Shown: positions 24,742 through 33,332, counted from the stretch's first letter. The stretch is 64,000 bases of DNA from Thermatribacter sp048814795 (GCA_048814795.1 CP184673.1:124001-188000); one strand, 5' to 3'. Notes: generated by a model from the sequence alone, not told the origin. A program made the numbers and translations.

Positions 24742-25712
24742 TATTTGACCGCCACCTCAACCATTCTCTCTCCGATAACCTTTCCTTCCACCCTTTTTTT
24801 GGAATCCAGATTTTCAACGATGATGATCTCACCCAAAGCACCTTCAGAGCGTGCCTTACCCAATGCAGTAACCGTTATACCACCGTTTCTGGCTACCATA
24901 GTTACCAGGTCCCCACGTTGCACCAGTGCTTCTTCCTCGAGAAAGAAAAGGGTGATTATCTCTCCCTGGTTGATGTTTCTCCTGGCTACCTTTCCAACCA
25001 CTTTAGCCGGATCATCCAGAGCTTTAGAATTTCTGTAATCCAACACCTCTTCAACCACATATACTGAAGAAGCATCTATTACCTCTCCCCTCTCAAGCTT
25101 CTCTTTAGCCCGAACCACGTTGCGATAAGCTCTTACCTCCAAACGCAAAGGCAACTTGCTCACCAGCTCTCCTTCTGGACCAAGAACATCCAGCTCGGCA
25201 GTGATGGTCCCCCAGGGGTTAAAGGATGGTGGCAAAGAAATACGATACCGGTATCCATCGGGAAGAAAAACTTGTTCTGAAGAAATCAATCTGACCTCCA
25301 GTCTCTTTACAAACTCCAAGCGCTTCCCAATTTCCTCTTCAAACTCTTCTTCAAGTTGTGCCACAGGAATCCATTTCCCCCGTAAGCTAACTTTACATTG
25401 CACAGCACCCGAGAAATAAATGTAATCGAGCTGCGGTATGTTCCGAGTGCATAAGCGGTTGTAGATCTCCTGGGCAGTAATTATCCGCTCAGGTTGCAGC
25501 GGAGAGAGCATACCCAGTTCGGTCAAACTGGCCATCTTTTCTCCCTCAGGGAGCGGATAAGAAATTCGTGCAATATCTCCCAGAGTAATGCCTTCCCGAT
25601 CCAAGCTTACCTGGGACTTCAAATCAATTTCCAGGGTAAGCCCCCAGAGGGGAACATTTAATAGAAACACTGCGGTTATCAAAATTAGCAAATTCAAATA
25701 CCCTTTTCTCAT
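24741..25712 (-). CDS. flgA: P-ring assembly chaperone FlgA
   Basis: A 323-residue exported protein. Signal peptide to about residue 24, an N-terminal extension, then the SAF-like FlgA domain: RNVVRAKEKLERGEVIDASSV (about 195-215), GKVARRNINQGEIIT and the ending KRVEGKVIGERMVEVAV. It helps the P-ring assemble. Longer than E. coli FlgA because of the N-terminal domain. Overlaps flgG by 4 bases. Its position before flgH-flgI is a common order outside the gamma-proteobacteria. Confidence 0.88.
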   Translation of the reverse strand: MRKGYLNLLILITAVFLLNVPLWGLTLEIDLKSQVSLDREGITLGDIARISYPLPEGEKMASLTELGMLSPLQPERIITAQEIYNRLCTRNIPQLDYIYFSGAVQCKVSLRGKWIPVAQLEEEFEEEIGKRLEFVKRLEVRLISSEQVFLPDGYRYRISLPPSFNPWGTITAELDVLGPEGELVSKLPLRLEVRAYRNVVRAKEKLERGEVIDASSVYVVEEVLDYRNSKALDDPAKVVGKVARRNINQGEIITLFFLEEEALVQRGDLVTMVARNGGITVTALGKARSEGALGEIIIVENLDSKKRVEGKVIGERMVEVAVK

Positions 25713-26494
25713 CGTTTCATATTGTTGGCAATACTCATCATTTCATCGGCAACACTTATAGCTTTGGAGTTTATCTCATAGGCACGCTGGGCACTGATCA
25801 TACGAACCATTTCTTCTACTGCCTGGACATTGGAAGTTTCCAGAAAACCCTGAGCCAGAGTTCCTAATCCGTCGAAACCCGGTGTGCCCAGCTGGGGTTC
25901 ACCTGAAGCCACGGTAGCAACATAAAGGTTACGCCCTATACTTTGCAACCCTGCCGGGTTTATGAAGCGAGCCAGCTCAATCACTCCCAGTTCTTGAGGC
26001 TCTGTTTCTCCGGCAATTTTCGCGGTTACTGTGCCATCCTGCCCGATAGTTATCGACTCAGCATCTTGAGGCACAGTGATGGGTGGCTCAAGAGGAAAGC
26101 CATCACTGGTGACTATTCTTCCCTGAGCATCCAGTTTGAAAGAACCATCTCTGGTATACCCTACGGTTCCATCGGCAAGCAAAACCTGGAAAAATCCATC
26201 TCCTTCAATGGCTATATCCAGCGGATTTCCCGTCTCATAAGCATCTCCCTGAAAGAAAAGCTTCTGTACCGCTGCTGGACGGACCCCCAATCCCACTTCT
26301 ATCCCAGTCGGTATCTGGTTTTCCTGGGTGTGGGGAGCACCCTTAACCCTTACTGTCTGATACATAAGATCCTGGAAATCAACCCTGCTTTTTTTGAAAC
26401 CAGTAGTGTTGATATTAGCCAGGTTGTTGGCAATCACGTCAATATCCAACTGTTTGGCCTGCATTCCAGTTGCCGCTGTCCACAGCGCACGCAT
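25709..26494 (-). CDS. flgG: Flagellar distal rod protein FlgG
   Basis: A 261-residue rod protein: the standard MRALWTAATGMQAKQLDIDVIANNLANINTTGFK opening, the central GNPLDIAIEGDGFFQVLL block (about 90-107), and the C-terminal FLETSNVQAVEEMVRMISAQRAYEINSKAI helix. The length is exactly that of FlgG. It forms the distal rod that passes through the P and L rings. Starts 41 bases after flgF. Confidence 0.96.
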   Translation of the reverse strand: MRALWTAATGMQAKQLDIDVIANNLANINTTGFKKSRVDFQDLMYQTVRVKGAPHTQENQIPTGIEVGLGVRPAAVQKLFFQGDAYETGNPLDIAIEGDGFFQVLLADGTVGYTRDGSFKLDAQGRIVTSDGFPLEPPITVPQDAESITIGQDGTVTAKIAGETEPQELGVIELARFINPAGLQSIGRNLYVATVASGEPQLGTPGFDGLGTLAQGFLETSNVQAVEEMVRMISAQRAYEINSKAISVADEMMSIANNMKR

Positions 26495-26534
26495 ATTAAA
26501 ACCCCCTTTATTTCAACCCTAATAATTCACTTCT

Positions 26535-27290
26535 TTATAAGCGAGCAATTTCATTAGTTGCTTTTTGAAGCGCTTCATCGTGACCTTGAATGGTCTTTTG
26601 AACGCTTTCATATTTTCTCAGAACCTCGATCATGTGCACCATAGCCTCTACAGGGTCCAGATTGGCTCGTTCCAGGGCACCCTGAACAATCTTAAAATTC
26701 TGAGCAGGACGAGGGGTGATACCAGTACCTTCGATTACAAAGAGGTTTTGCCCCTTTTTGGCGAGCGCAGAATAATCATCGAAATCTACCACCTGGAGCG
26801 TATTGACCAGGTTACCATCAACCCGTATTTCTCCTCTTTCGTTAATTTCCAGATACCCAGAATCATCCACCACTATTTCCCCCTGTTCGCCCATCACTGG
26901 ATATCCTTCCTGGGTTACCAGTTTTCCCTCTGCAGAGAGCCTGAAGTTTCCGGCCCGGGTGTAAGCTTCTCCCTGAGAAGTCATAACCACAAAGAAACCT
27001 TTCCCATCAAGGGCCAGATCCAGGGGATTATTTGTAGTCTCGATGGGGCCCTGAGAAAAATCGGTGATCTGCTTGATGCCAGAAGCTGCTCCCAGAGCTA
27101 TTCTTCCCAAGTAGGTTCGCTCGCCATTTGTAAACCGGAAGAGTTCTCTTTCAAAATCCGAAGTTTCCTGAACCAGCAAATCTTTTTTAAAACCTGGTGT
27201 ATCAATGTTGGCCAGATTGTTAGCCCATAAATCCTGCTCCAGCTCTCGCAGGTTAAGCCCCAAAGTGGAGGAGTAAATACCTCTTATCAC
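26535..27290 (-). CDS. flgF: Flagellar proximal rod protein FlgF
   Basis: A 251-residue FlgF/FlgG paralogue: MIRGIYSSTLGLNLRELEQDLWANNLANIDTPGFKKD opening, NNPLDLALDGKGFFVVMT block (about 86-103) and C-terminal LERANLDPVEAMVHMIEVLRKYESVQKTIQ. The first residues and the IETTNNPLDLAL form favour FlgF. It is the first gene of the flagellar run. I find no convincing promoter in 27291-27520. Confidence 0.9.
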   Translation of the reverse strand: MIRGIYSSTLGLNLRELEQDLWANNLANIDTPGFKKDLLVQETSDFERELFRFTNGERTYLGRIALGAASGIKQITDFSQGPIETTNNPLDLALDGKGFFVVMTSQGEAYTRAGNFRLSAEGKLVTQEGYPVMGEQGEIVVDDSGYLEINERGEIRVDGNLVNTLQVVDFDDYSALAKKGQNLFVIEGTGITPRPAQNFKIVQGALERANLDPVEAMVHMIEVLRKYESVQKTIQGHDEALQKATNEIARL

Positions 27291-27520
27291 CTCACAGACC
27301 CCCTCTGAGAAATCGACTTTCCAGAAGGTTCTTGATAAAAAAATTTGCCAGAATTACCCTGGTATGCCTAATAAATTTCTATTACCCATCCAAAATTTTT
27401 CAAAAGATAAGATAATGCAGAAAAACGATGGGAAAAAGCCAATTCGATTGGGAGGTCTCAAAGGAGGGATTCAAAAACCAGACAAAATTGAAGGCGAAAA
27501 TTTCAAGGCTATACTAAAAA

Positions 27521-27545
27521 AGAGCCTGGTTTCCAACCAGGCTCT
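27521..27545 (-). terminator. Rho-independent terminator of the sugar isomerase gene
   Basis: A perfect 11-bp stem (AGAGCCTGGTT / AACCAGGCTCT) with a 3-base loop, 12 bases after the isomerase stop. On the minus strand it is followed by TTTTTAGT. A TTTGTTT on the other side means it could also stop plus-strand transcripts. Confidence 0.9.
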
Positions 27546-27556
27546 TTTGTTTCAAT

Positions 27557-28519
27557 CTATACCCACCAGGCAGCCCCTACTTTCTCCTTCAGAATCACTT
27601 CTTTCAGAAGAGCAACTGCCTTTTCGAAACCTTCACGACCCGACATTAAAGAATCTTCATGCTCTATGGAGAGTACTCCATCATAACCTACAAGCCGCAA
27701 ATTACTGACAAAATCTTTCCAGAAGCTCACATCATGTCCATAACCAACAGTGCGGAAAATCCAGGAACGGTTAATTTCGTCAGTATAAGGTTTGGTGTCC
27801 AGGTTTCCATTTACCAGGCTGTTAACCGGATCAATTTTGGTGTCTTTGGCGTGCACGTGAAAGATTGCATCGCCCAATCTTCTCACTGCAAAAATGGGAT
27901 CAATGCCCTGCCAGAAAAGATGGCTGGGGTCAAAGTTAGCCCCAATGTTGTCTCCAGCTGCATCACGCAGCTTGAGCAGGGTTTCCGTATTGTAGACGCA
28001 AAAACCAGGGTGCATCTCGAGCGCCACTCTTACTCCATGGTCGTGAGCAAACTGGGCCATCTTTTTCCAGTAAGGAATCAACTTTTCTTCCCACTGCCAG
28101 CGCACTATCTCCAGAAATTCCGGCGGCCAGGGACAGGTAACCCAGTTAGGATACTTCGCGTTATCAGAATCGCCGGGGCACCCTGAAAAGGTTATTACCG
28201 TCTGAACACCAAGCTTTTCAGCAAGCAGGATGGTATTTTCAAATTCTTTGTGGTGCTTCTGAGCTATCCCGGAGTCAGGGTGAAGAGGGTTACCATGGCA
28301 GCTCAAAGCACTTATCTCCAGCCCCCTTGATTCCACTGCATCTTTTAATTTTTTAATGGCATCCGGGTTCTTGAGGGTTTCTTCGGGATTGCAATGAGCG
28401 TTGCTGGGATAACCACCCGTACCTATTTCTACTGCTTCAGCACCAACACTTTTCACGTAATCCAGGGCTTTTTCCAAGGGATCATTCTGGAAAAGTACCA
28501 AGAAAACTCCAATCTTCAC
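27557..28519 (-). CDS. Sugar phosphate isomerase/epimerase (AP endonuclease 2 fold TIM barrel)
   Basis: A 320-residue TIM-barrel protein of the xylose-isomerase-like family. Landmarks: the metal ligands in VALEMHPGF (Glu), ANFDPSHLFW (Asp and His), HVHAKDT (His) and the final LSIEHED (Glu), plus the early AVEIGTGGYPSN strand. Members isomerise or epimerise sugars and inositols; the substrate is not visible. The GTG at 28519 is preceded by GGGGAGG and gives the natural MKIGVFLV start; the frame is open to 28705 but would cross its own promoter. Ends in a strong terminator; single-gene unit. Confidence 0.88.
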   Translation of the reverse strand: MKIGVFLVLFQNDPLEKALDYVKSVGAEAVEIGTGGYPSNAHCNPEETLKNPDAIKKLKDAVESRGLEISALSCHGNPLHPDSGIAQKHHKEFENTILLAEKLGVQTVITFSGCPGDSDNAKYPNWVTCPWPPEFLEIVRWQWEEKLIPYWKKMAQFAHDHGVRVALEMHPGFCVYNTETLLKLRDAAGDNIGANFDPSHLFWQGIDPIFAVRRLGDAIFHVHAKDTKIDPVNSLVNGNLDTKPYTDEINRSWIFRTVGYGHDVSFWKDFVSNLRLVGYDGVLSIEHEDSLMSGREGFEKAVALLKEVILKEKVGAAWWV

Positions 28520-28549
28520 AGAAACTCCTCCCCTCTTAAAAATTTTGAA

Positions 28550-28578
28550 ATTATAAAAATCCTGATTTATAATAGCAA
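28550..28578 (-). promoter_or_regulatory. Promoter of the sugar isomerase gene
   Basis: On the minus strand TTGCTA, a 17-base spacer and a perfect TATAAT, with transcription expected near 28543, 24 bases before the GTG start. Confidence 0.7.
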
Positions 28579-28601
28579 ATTTTTCCGTTCTCTGGTATAT
28601 T
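28573..28601 (+). promoter_or_regulatory. Promoter of the aminotransferase operon, extended -10
   Basis: TAGCAA, 17 bases, TATATT preceded by TGG (extended -10). The -35 hexamer is the same six bases as the -35 of the divergent isomerase promoter, read from the other strand, so polymerase at one promoter should exclude it from the other. Confidence 0.5.
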
Positions 28602-28632
28602 ATTAAAAATCCAAACGGGGGGTGCAGCAGTT

Positions 28633-29820
28633 TTGCTTCTATCAGAAAGAGTTCAAAAGATAAAACCTTCTGCGACCCTGTCCATTTCTGCGAAAGCCAA
28701 AGCAATGAAAAAAGCAGGTCTGGACGTAATATCCTTCAGTGCAGGAGAACCCGATTTTGACACACCCCTACCCATCAAAGAAGCGGCCAAAGAAGCCATC
28801 GACCAAGGTTTCACCAAATATACGCCAACAACTGGCATTCCAGAACTCAAAGAAGCCATATGCGAAAAATTGAAACGTGAAAATAACCTCCACTACACAA
28901 AAGAAGAAATTATTGTCTCCTGTGGAGCAAAGCATGTCCTCTTCAATGCTTTGATGGCCCTCTGTAACCCGAAAGACGAAGTGCTTCTCCCCAAACCTTA
29001 CTGGGTAACCTATTACGAGCAAATTACACTAGCCGGAGGAAAACCTGTACTCTTAGAATGTAATCCGGAAACACTGATCGTTCCTGTTGAAGAAATAGAA
29101 AAAAATATATCTGCCAGCACAAAGCTCCTTATTCTCAACAATCCCTCCAATCCTTCGGGAGTAGTCTGGTCAAAAGAAACACTCGAAAAAATTGCCCAAC
29201 TGTGCCAAAAACACGGTATTTTTGTAATTTCCGATGAAATATACGAGCGCCTAATATACGATGGAGAAAAGGTAACAAGCATCGCTTCCTTAGAAGGCAT
29301 GAAAGAGCATGCTCTGGTGGTGAACGGTGTTTCCAAAGCTTTCTCCATGACTGGATGGCGCATTGGCTATGCAGCAGGTCCTAAGGAAGTTATCCAGGCC
29401 ATGGGAAGACTTCAGGACCACTCTACCTCCTGCCCCACTTCCATCAGCCAGAAAGCAGCACTAACAGCACTGTCCTGTGAAGCATCAGTAGTCGAGGAAA
29501 TGGTGCTTGCCTTCGACCAGAGGAGGAAAGCCATGATGCAGTATCTCTCGGAAATACCCGGAGTCCGTTTTCCAATACCCCGGGGAGCTTTTTACATATT
29601 TGCCGATTTCTCGGCTTACATCGGTAAAAAATTCGAAGCAACAACCATAGACTCCTCACTCACCCTGGCAGATCTTTTGCTCGAAAAAGCACATCTGGCC
29701 TGTGTTCCGGGAGTAGCTTTTGGAATGGAGGGTTTTTTGCGTCTTTCCTATGCTACCTCGCTTGAAAACATTCAGCGAGGTATGCTACGCATGCAGGAGT
29801 TTTTCAAAAAACTGAATTAG
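28633..29820 (+). CDS. Class I/II PLP aminotransferase (aspartate aminotransferase family)
   Basis: A 395-residue fold-type I aminotransferase. The PLP Lys lies in VNGVSKAFSMTGWRIGYAAGP (about 235-255), with the upstream SGEPDFDTP, NNPSNPSG (about 172-179) and DEIYERL landmarks and C-terminal FLRLSYAT. The subgroup (AAT Ib type of thermophiles) usually uses aspartate, glutamate or alpha-aminoadipate. TTG start with GGGGGG nine bases upstream. Only 12 bases separate it from the homocitrate/citrate-synthase-like gene, so they form one operon. Confidence 0.9.
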   Translation: MLLSERVQKIKPSATLSISAKAKAMKKAGLDVISFSAGEPDFDTPLPIKEAAKEAIDQGFTKYTPTTGIPELKEAICEKLKRENNLHYTKEEIIVSCGAKHVLFNALMALCNPKDEVLLPKPYWVTYYEQITLAGGKPVLLECNPETLIVPVEEIEKNISASTKLLILNNPSNPSGVVWSKETLEKIAQLCQKHGIFVISDEIYERLIYDGEKVTSIASLEGMKEHALVVNGVSKAFSMTGWRIGYAAGPKEVIQAMGRLQDHSTSCPTSISQKAALTALSCEASVVEEMVLAFDQRRKAMMQYLSEIPGVRFPIPRGAFYIFADFSAYIGKKFEATTIDSSLTLADLLLEKAHLACVPGVAFGMEGFLRLSYATSLENIQRGMLRMQEFFKKLN

Positions 29821-29832
29821 GAGGTGTGAATA

Positions 29833-31065
29833 GTGCCACGCATTCATATCATTGATGTTACCAACCGTGATGGAGTACAAACTGCCCACCTGGGTCTTGC
29901 TAAAATCGAAAAAACCATGATTAATATATTTCTCAATGAAATGGGTGTGTTCCAGAGCGAGTTTGGTTTTCCAACCACCCGCCACGAAACTAACTATTTA
30001 AACGCCAACCTCGAACTTGCAGAAATGGGAGTTATCAGCCCTATTCGCTTGAGTGGCTGGATACGCGCCATTAAGGCTGACGTAGAATTGGCCTTCCAGA
30101 TGGTTCCCAAATTAAAATACCTCAATCTCTCCATTTCTACCTCTGATCAGATGCTGGAAGGCAAGTTCCAGGGTAAATACACCCGTGAAGACATCATTAA
30201 AATCATGGTCGAAGCGGTAAAAAGTGCCAAAGAACATGGAGCAGAGGGTATAGGAGTGAATGCCGAGGATGCCTCAAGAACTGACCTTGACTACCTGGTT
30301 GAGTTTGCACTGGCGGCCAAGGAAGCTGGTGCCGAGCGCTTTCGCTACTGCGACACTCTCGGCTACGACAGCCCCTTCACAATTTATGATCGTATAAGCT
30401 ATATCGCCGAACGGGCACAAATGCCCATCGAACTCCACTGTCACAACGACCTGGGTATGGCAGTTGCCAACTCAGTGAGCGGAGCCAAAGCAGCGGTTGA
30501 TGCCGGTTGCGATGCTTATATCAACACTACTCTGAACGGAGTTGGCGAACGGGCAGGTAATGCCGATTTGGTTTCGGTGCTTCTGGCTGTAAAACACGCA
30601 AATGGTCTTTCTGGAAAGTACGAACTTGATCCCCGCACCAACCTTAAGGCTGCCTGGAAAACCTGTAAATATGCGTCTTACGCTTTTAAAGTCCCTATTC
30701 CCATCACCCAGCCCGGGATTGGTGCCAACGCTTTTGCCCACGCCTCAGGTATTCATGCTGACGGAGTTCTGAAAGACCGCAAAAATTACGAACTTTACGA
30801 TTTTGAGGAACTGGGTCGCGGTGAACCAGAAATCATTGAAACAGGAAGGCGCATTGTGGTAGGAGAGTACAGCGGTATTAAGGGTTTCCGCAACGTCTAC
30901 GAAAACCTGGAGGTAGAATTCAAGAACGAAGAGGAAGCCCGGGAAATCTTAGAGCTGGTACGCTTTGCTAACGTTGAGAAACAAAAACCCCTCACTGAAG
31001 ACGAGCTTCTGTTCATCGCTCGCTACCCCAAACAGGCCAAGCAAATTCTTACTTTAATTCCCTAA
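29833..31065 (+). CDS. Homocitrate synthase / Re-citrate synthase-like enzyme
   Basis: A 410-residue DRE-TIM metallolyase. The signature DVTNRDGVQTA (about 8-18) replaces the usual DTTLRDGEQ form; metal ligands are in LHCHNDLGMAVANS (about 204-217) and the NGVGERAGNADL block follows. There is no C-terminal LeuA regulatory domain. The family includes 2-isopropylmalate, homocitrate, citramalate and Re-citrate synthases, all joining an acyl-CoA to a 2-oxo acid. The altered signature and the presence of NAD-IDH in the window suggest Re-citrate synthase, but homocitrate synthase for alpha-aminoadipate is also open. GTG start with AGGAGGTG. Confidence 0.75.
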   Translation: MPRIHIIDVTNRDGVQTAHLGLAKIEKTMINIFLNEMGVFQSEFGFPTTRHETNYLNANLELAEMGVISPIRLSGWIRAIKADVELAFQMVPKLKYLNLSISTSDQMLEGKFQGKYTREDIIKIMVEAVKSAKEHGAEGIGVNAEDASRTDLDYLVEFALAAKEAGAERFRYCDTLGYDSPFTIYDRISYIAERAQMPIELHCHNDLGMAVANSVSGAKAAVDAGCDAYINTTLNGVGERAGNADLVSVLLAVKHANGLSGKYELDPRTNLKAAWKTCKYASYAFKVPIPITQPGIGANAFAHASGIHADGVLKDRKNYELYDFEELGRGEPEIIETGRRIVVGEYSGIKGFRNVYENLEVEFKNEEEAREILELVRFANVEKQKPLTEDELLFIARYPKQAKQILTLIP

Positions 31066-31070
31066 GTAAA

Positions 31071-31099
31071 CCTCAGGTGGGGTTTATCCCCACCTGAGG
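31071..31099 (+). terminator. Perfect 12-bp hairpin after the citrate-synthase-like gene
   Basis: CCTCAGGTGGGG and its complement around a TTTAT loop, 5 bases after the stop. There is no T-run after it, so it may be an mRNA-stabilising 3' hairpin or a Rho-dependent end rather than a classic terminator. Confidence 0.5.
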
Positions 31100-31356
31100 C
31101 AGCATCAAGCCTGCTCTTTATGCCTGTGACGCGTTTTCAAAATTAAACCTTCTGCGATTCCTGCAAATTTCCCATAACTCAAAGCACACAGAATACGCAG
31201 GAAATCTTAGCGTACATTATGAAAGCAAACACCAAAGTTAAGGTTAAACAGCTTCAGGATGAAGTAAATCCAAACCACACAGGTTTAAAAAGAGGCTAAC
31301 AAAGAACTATGCTTCGTTGAGCCTACGAGTAACCCTAAAAAGACCTCAAAAACAAA
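31100..31356. other. Intergenic stretch with nothing recognised
   Basis: About 260 bases between the hairpin at 31071-31099 and the terminator at 31357-31386. I see no open frame with a ribosome-binding site, no tRNA-like fold, no repeat and no clear promoter. Confidence 0.5.
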
Positions 31357-31386
31357 AAAGCCCCGGGCCTTTCGGTCCGGGGCTTT
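31357..31386 (-). terminator. Rho-independent terminator of the OmpM-like gene
   Basis: AAAGCCCCGG paired with CCGGGGCTTT, extended by a GCC/GGT inner stem around a TTTC loop; on the minus strand TTTTTTGTTTTT follows. It lies 17 bases after the stop of the OmpM-like gene. Confidence 0.9.
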
Positions 31387-31402
31387 CCCTCTTGAGTTCC
31401 GA

Positions 31403-33127
31403 TTAGAAGGTTACGTTAAGCTCTGCAGTGATGGTTCCAGCAGTGTCTACGATGCCACGATCGGTGTCGATTGCAAAGTCATCGGGCCAGCCTTCGTCAG
31501 CACCCCAGGTCTGATACTCATATCCAACGGTCAAAGTGGTATTGTCAGCCATTGCCCATTCCACTTCTCCATACACGCTAACCGGCATGGAAGCAGTCCA
31601 GGCACTGTCATAGCGACCTTCAATGGTCAAAGTGGTATTTTCTTCAAGCCACTTGTAAGTCAAACGACCAACTGCCACCAGCTGAGGAGCTGCCGAATCG
31701 TACTGGACCAGTGCGCCCAGGTAAGCATCTTCGTTTTCGTCTTCCACTTCAAGGTCGTAGTTTTCGTATCCACCGAACACCACAAAAGATGCCGTATTCA
31801 GGCTGTAATCGAAGTCGAGCACAAACTGCTCATTCTCTACAGCATCCGAAGGTACATAGGTGAGAGTAGCACCGATGTCGTTGGTGGTAACGGTTCCGGA
31901 GGAAATCTGCTGTGCCCAGTCATATTCTGCAGTGAGAGTCCACTGATCTTCGTCTTCGTCGCCACTCAAGTTGAAGTTAGCTGCAATACCGAAGCCCATC
32001 TCATCATCGTTGAAACTGCTGGGAGAAGCGGTGGAGCTTGCTGGAGTGAAGCCAGCGGTCACGTAGTGAGCATCAACGGTGAAGTCTACATCGTCGCTTG
32101 CTTTGAACCAGAGCTCGCCAGCCGCAGCATAGCTTCCCGAAAGCACGCCATAGGCACCTTCCACAGTGAGTTTCACGTCTTCTTCATCAAAATCAGTCCA
32201 GGCATCAGCGCTTACTACAAGATCTGAGGTGGCATCGAAAATCAGGGTGCTTTCCGGAATCAAGGTAACACCAAGACCCACCTGCTCCCATTCAGCACGC
32301 AGGGTGTACCAGTCGTTAGGTGCACCAACCAGCTTCCAGACGATGTCGCTGTCTTCTGGAGTATACACTACGTTAAAGCCTTCAAAGCTCAGATCATTGT
32401 CATCGTCGTCAGGCTGGTACGCGCCAAGCACCACGCCAAGCCCAAATTTAGCCAGATCAATATCTCCAGCCTTGAGATACCACTCGTCCTTCTGGTATTC
32501 AATGTAGAAGTTATCCGCAGAGACAGTTGGGCTAGAAAAAGTATCGTCGATGAGCAATTCAATTCCTGCTGTGGTGTATTCATTGATATCAGCAGCAATG
32601 GTCAGTGTAGTTGCATCGGAAATAGATACATCAGTTTTGCCAGCTCCTGGATCGGTTGGTGCATAAGCGGTGTAGACAACATCGAATTCGCCAGTAACCT
32701 TTACTGGTTCTGCATATTTTTCCAGATTGGATACCCGGTCTTCAAGAGCCTTGATGGCCTGGCTGTTTTCACCCAGTGCTTTCTTGAGGTCATCAACGGT
32801 AACTCCCAAAGACTTCAGTTCATCAGCAAACTCCTGGACCAGTTTCTCAAGCATTGCTACATCGTCTTGAGAAGCAAAGCCTGCTTCATCAACATACTGC
32901 TCCATGTAACCGAGAGCACGAGCAATAGCCTGAGCAAATTCATAGCGAGTAAGTGCCCGGTTGCCACCAAAGGTTCCATCGGGATAGCCGATGATTACGC
33001 CTTTGGCTGCCAGGCTCTGCACTGCATCATATGCCCAGTGGTTCAGAGGCACATCCACAAAGGGATTTGCCAATGCTGGAAGAGCAAAAGCCAGCACCAA
33101 AACAAGTGCCAGTGCAAGTTTCTTCAT
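31403..33127 (-). CDS. OmpM-like outer-membrane tether: SLH domain, coiled coil, beta-barrel
   Basis: A 574-residue outer-membrane protein. Signal peptide MKKLALALVLVLAFALPALA (1-20), one SLH domain (about 24-75: FVDVPLNHWAYDAVQSLAAKG...GYPDGTFGGNRALTRYEFAQAIARAL), an alpha-helical coiled segment (about 85-140, SQAIKALEDRVSNLEKY), then about 430 residues of alternating short strands rich in aromatic and acidic residues, ending in NVTF with the terminal Phe expected of porins. The SLH domain binds pyruvylated or polyaminated cell wall while the barrel sits in the outer membrane, linking the two. Strong ribosome-binding site AAGGAGG, own promoter, long leader and strong terminator all suggest an abundant protein. 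Acidic composition differs from its neighbours. Confidence 0.88.
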   Translation of the reverse strand: MKKLALALVLVLAFALPALANPFVDVPLNHWAYDAVQSLAAKGVIIGYPDGTFGGNRALTRYEFAQAIARALGYMEQYVDEAGFASQDDVAMLEKLVQEFADELKSLGVTVDDLKKALGENSQAIKALEDRVSNLEKYAEPVKVTGEFDVVYTAYAPTDPGAGKTDVSISDATTLTIAADINEYTTAGIELLIDDTFSSPTVSADNFYIEYQKDEWYLKAGDIDLAKFGLGVVLGAYQPDDDDNDLSFEGFNVVYTPEDSDIVWKLVGAPNDWYTLRAEWEQVGLGVTLIPESTLIFDATSDLVVSADAWTDFDEEDVKLTVEGAYGVLSGSYAAAGELWFKASDDVDFTVDAHYVTAGFTPASSTASPSSFNDDEMGFGIAANFNLSGDEDEDQWTLTAEYDWAQQISSGTVTTNDIGATLTYVPSDAVENEQFVLDFDYSLNTASFVVFGGYENYDLEVEDENEDAYLGALVQYDSAAPQLVAVGRLTYKWLEENTTLTIEGRYDSAWTASMPVSVYGEVEWAMADNTTLTVGYEYQTWGADEGWPDDFAIDTDRGIVDTAGTITAELNVTF

Positions 33128-33137
33128 GACTCGAACC

Positions 33138-33183
33138 TCCTTGGTAGTTTTAGGTTTTTAAGCCTTCTGCCCTGCCAAGGAGA
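33138..33183 (-). promoter_or_regulatory. Inverted repeat that can sequester the OmpM ribosome-binding site
   Basis: In the leader, CTCCTTGG (RNA sense, 33183-33176) is perfectly complementary to CCAAGGAG (33145-33138), which includes the AAGGAG of the ribosome-binding site. The loop is 30 bases. Pairing would hide the site and could set translation by temperature or a ligand. Confidence 0.4.
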
Positions 33184-33332
33184 ACCGAAGAGTATCCCTG
33201 TTTCCTCTTCTCTCCCTCTGCAGGTACATTCAGCCGCTTTCCATACCCCTCTTCCCGGGTCTACCAAGAATCCTTTTCACCTCCTTTCATTACCCAGAAA
33301 GATGAGGTAGTAAAGCCTAACTCGCTAACAAT

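Noticed and set aside
29833..31065. Alpha-aminoadipate lysine pathway (homocitrate synthase, homoisocitrate dehydrogenase, aminotransferase)
   Set aside because: The dehydrogenase at 8820 looks like isocitrate dehydrogenase, and there is no LysW/LysX or aconitase-type gene in the window, so it is not asserted.
31100..31356. Possible structured RNA in the gap before the OmpM terminator
   Set aside because: No stable fold beyond the two terminal hairpins, and no recognisable RNA family motif by eye.
32166..32507. Long plus-strand open frame inside the OmpM-like gene
   Set aside because: Ser/Thr-rich shadow of the acidic coding strand; no start signal and no family resemblance.
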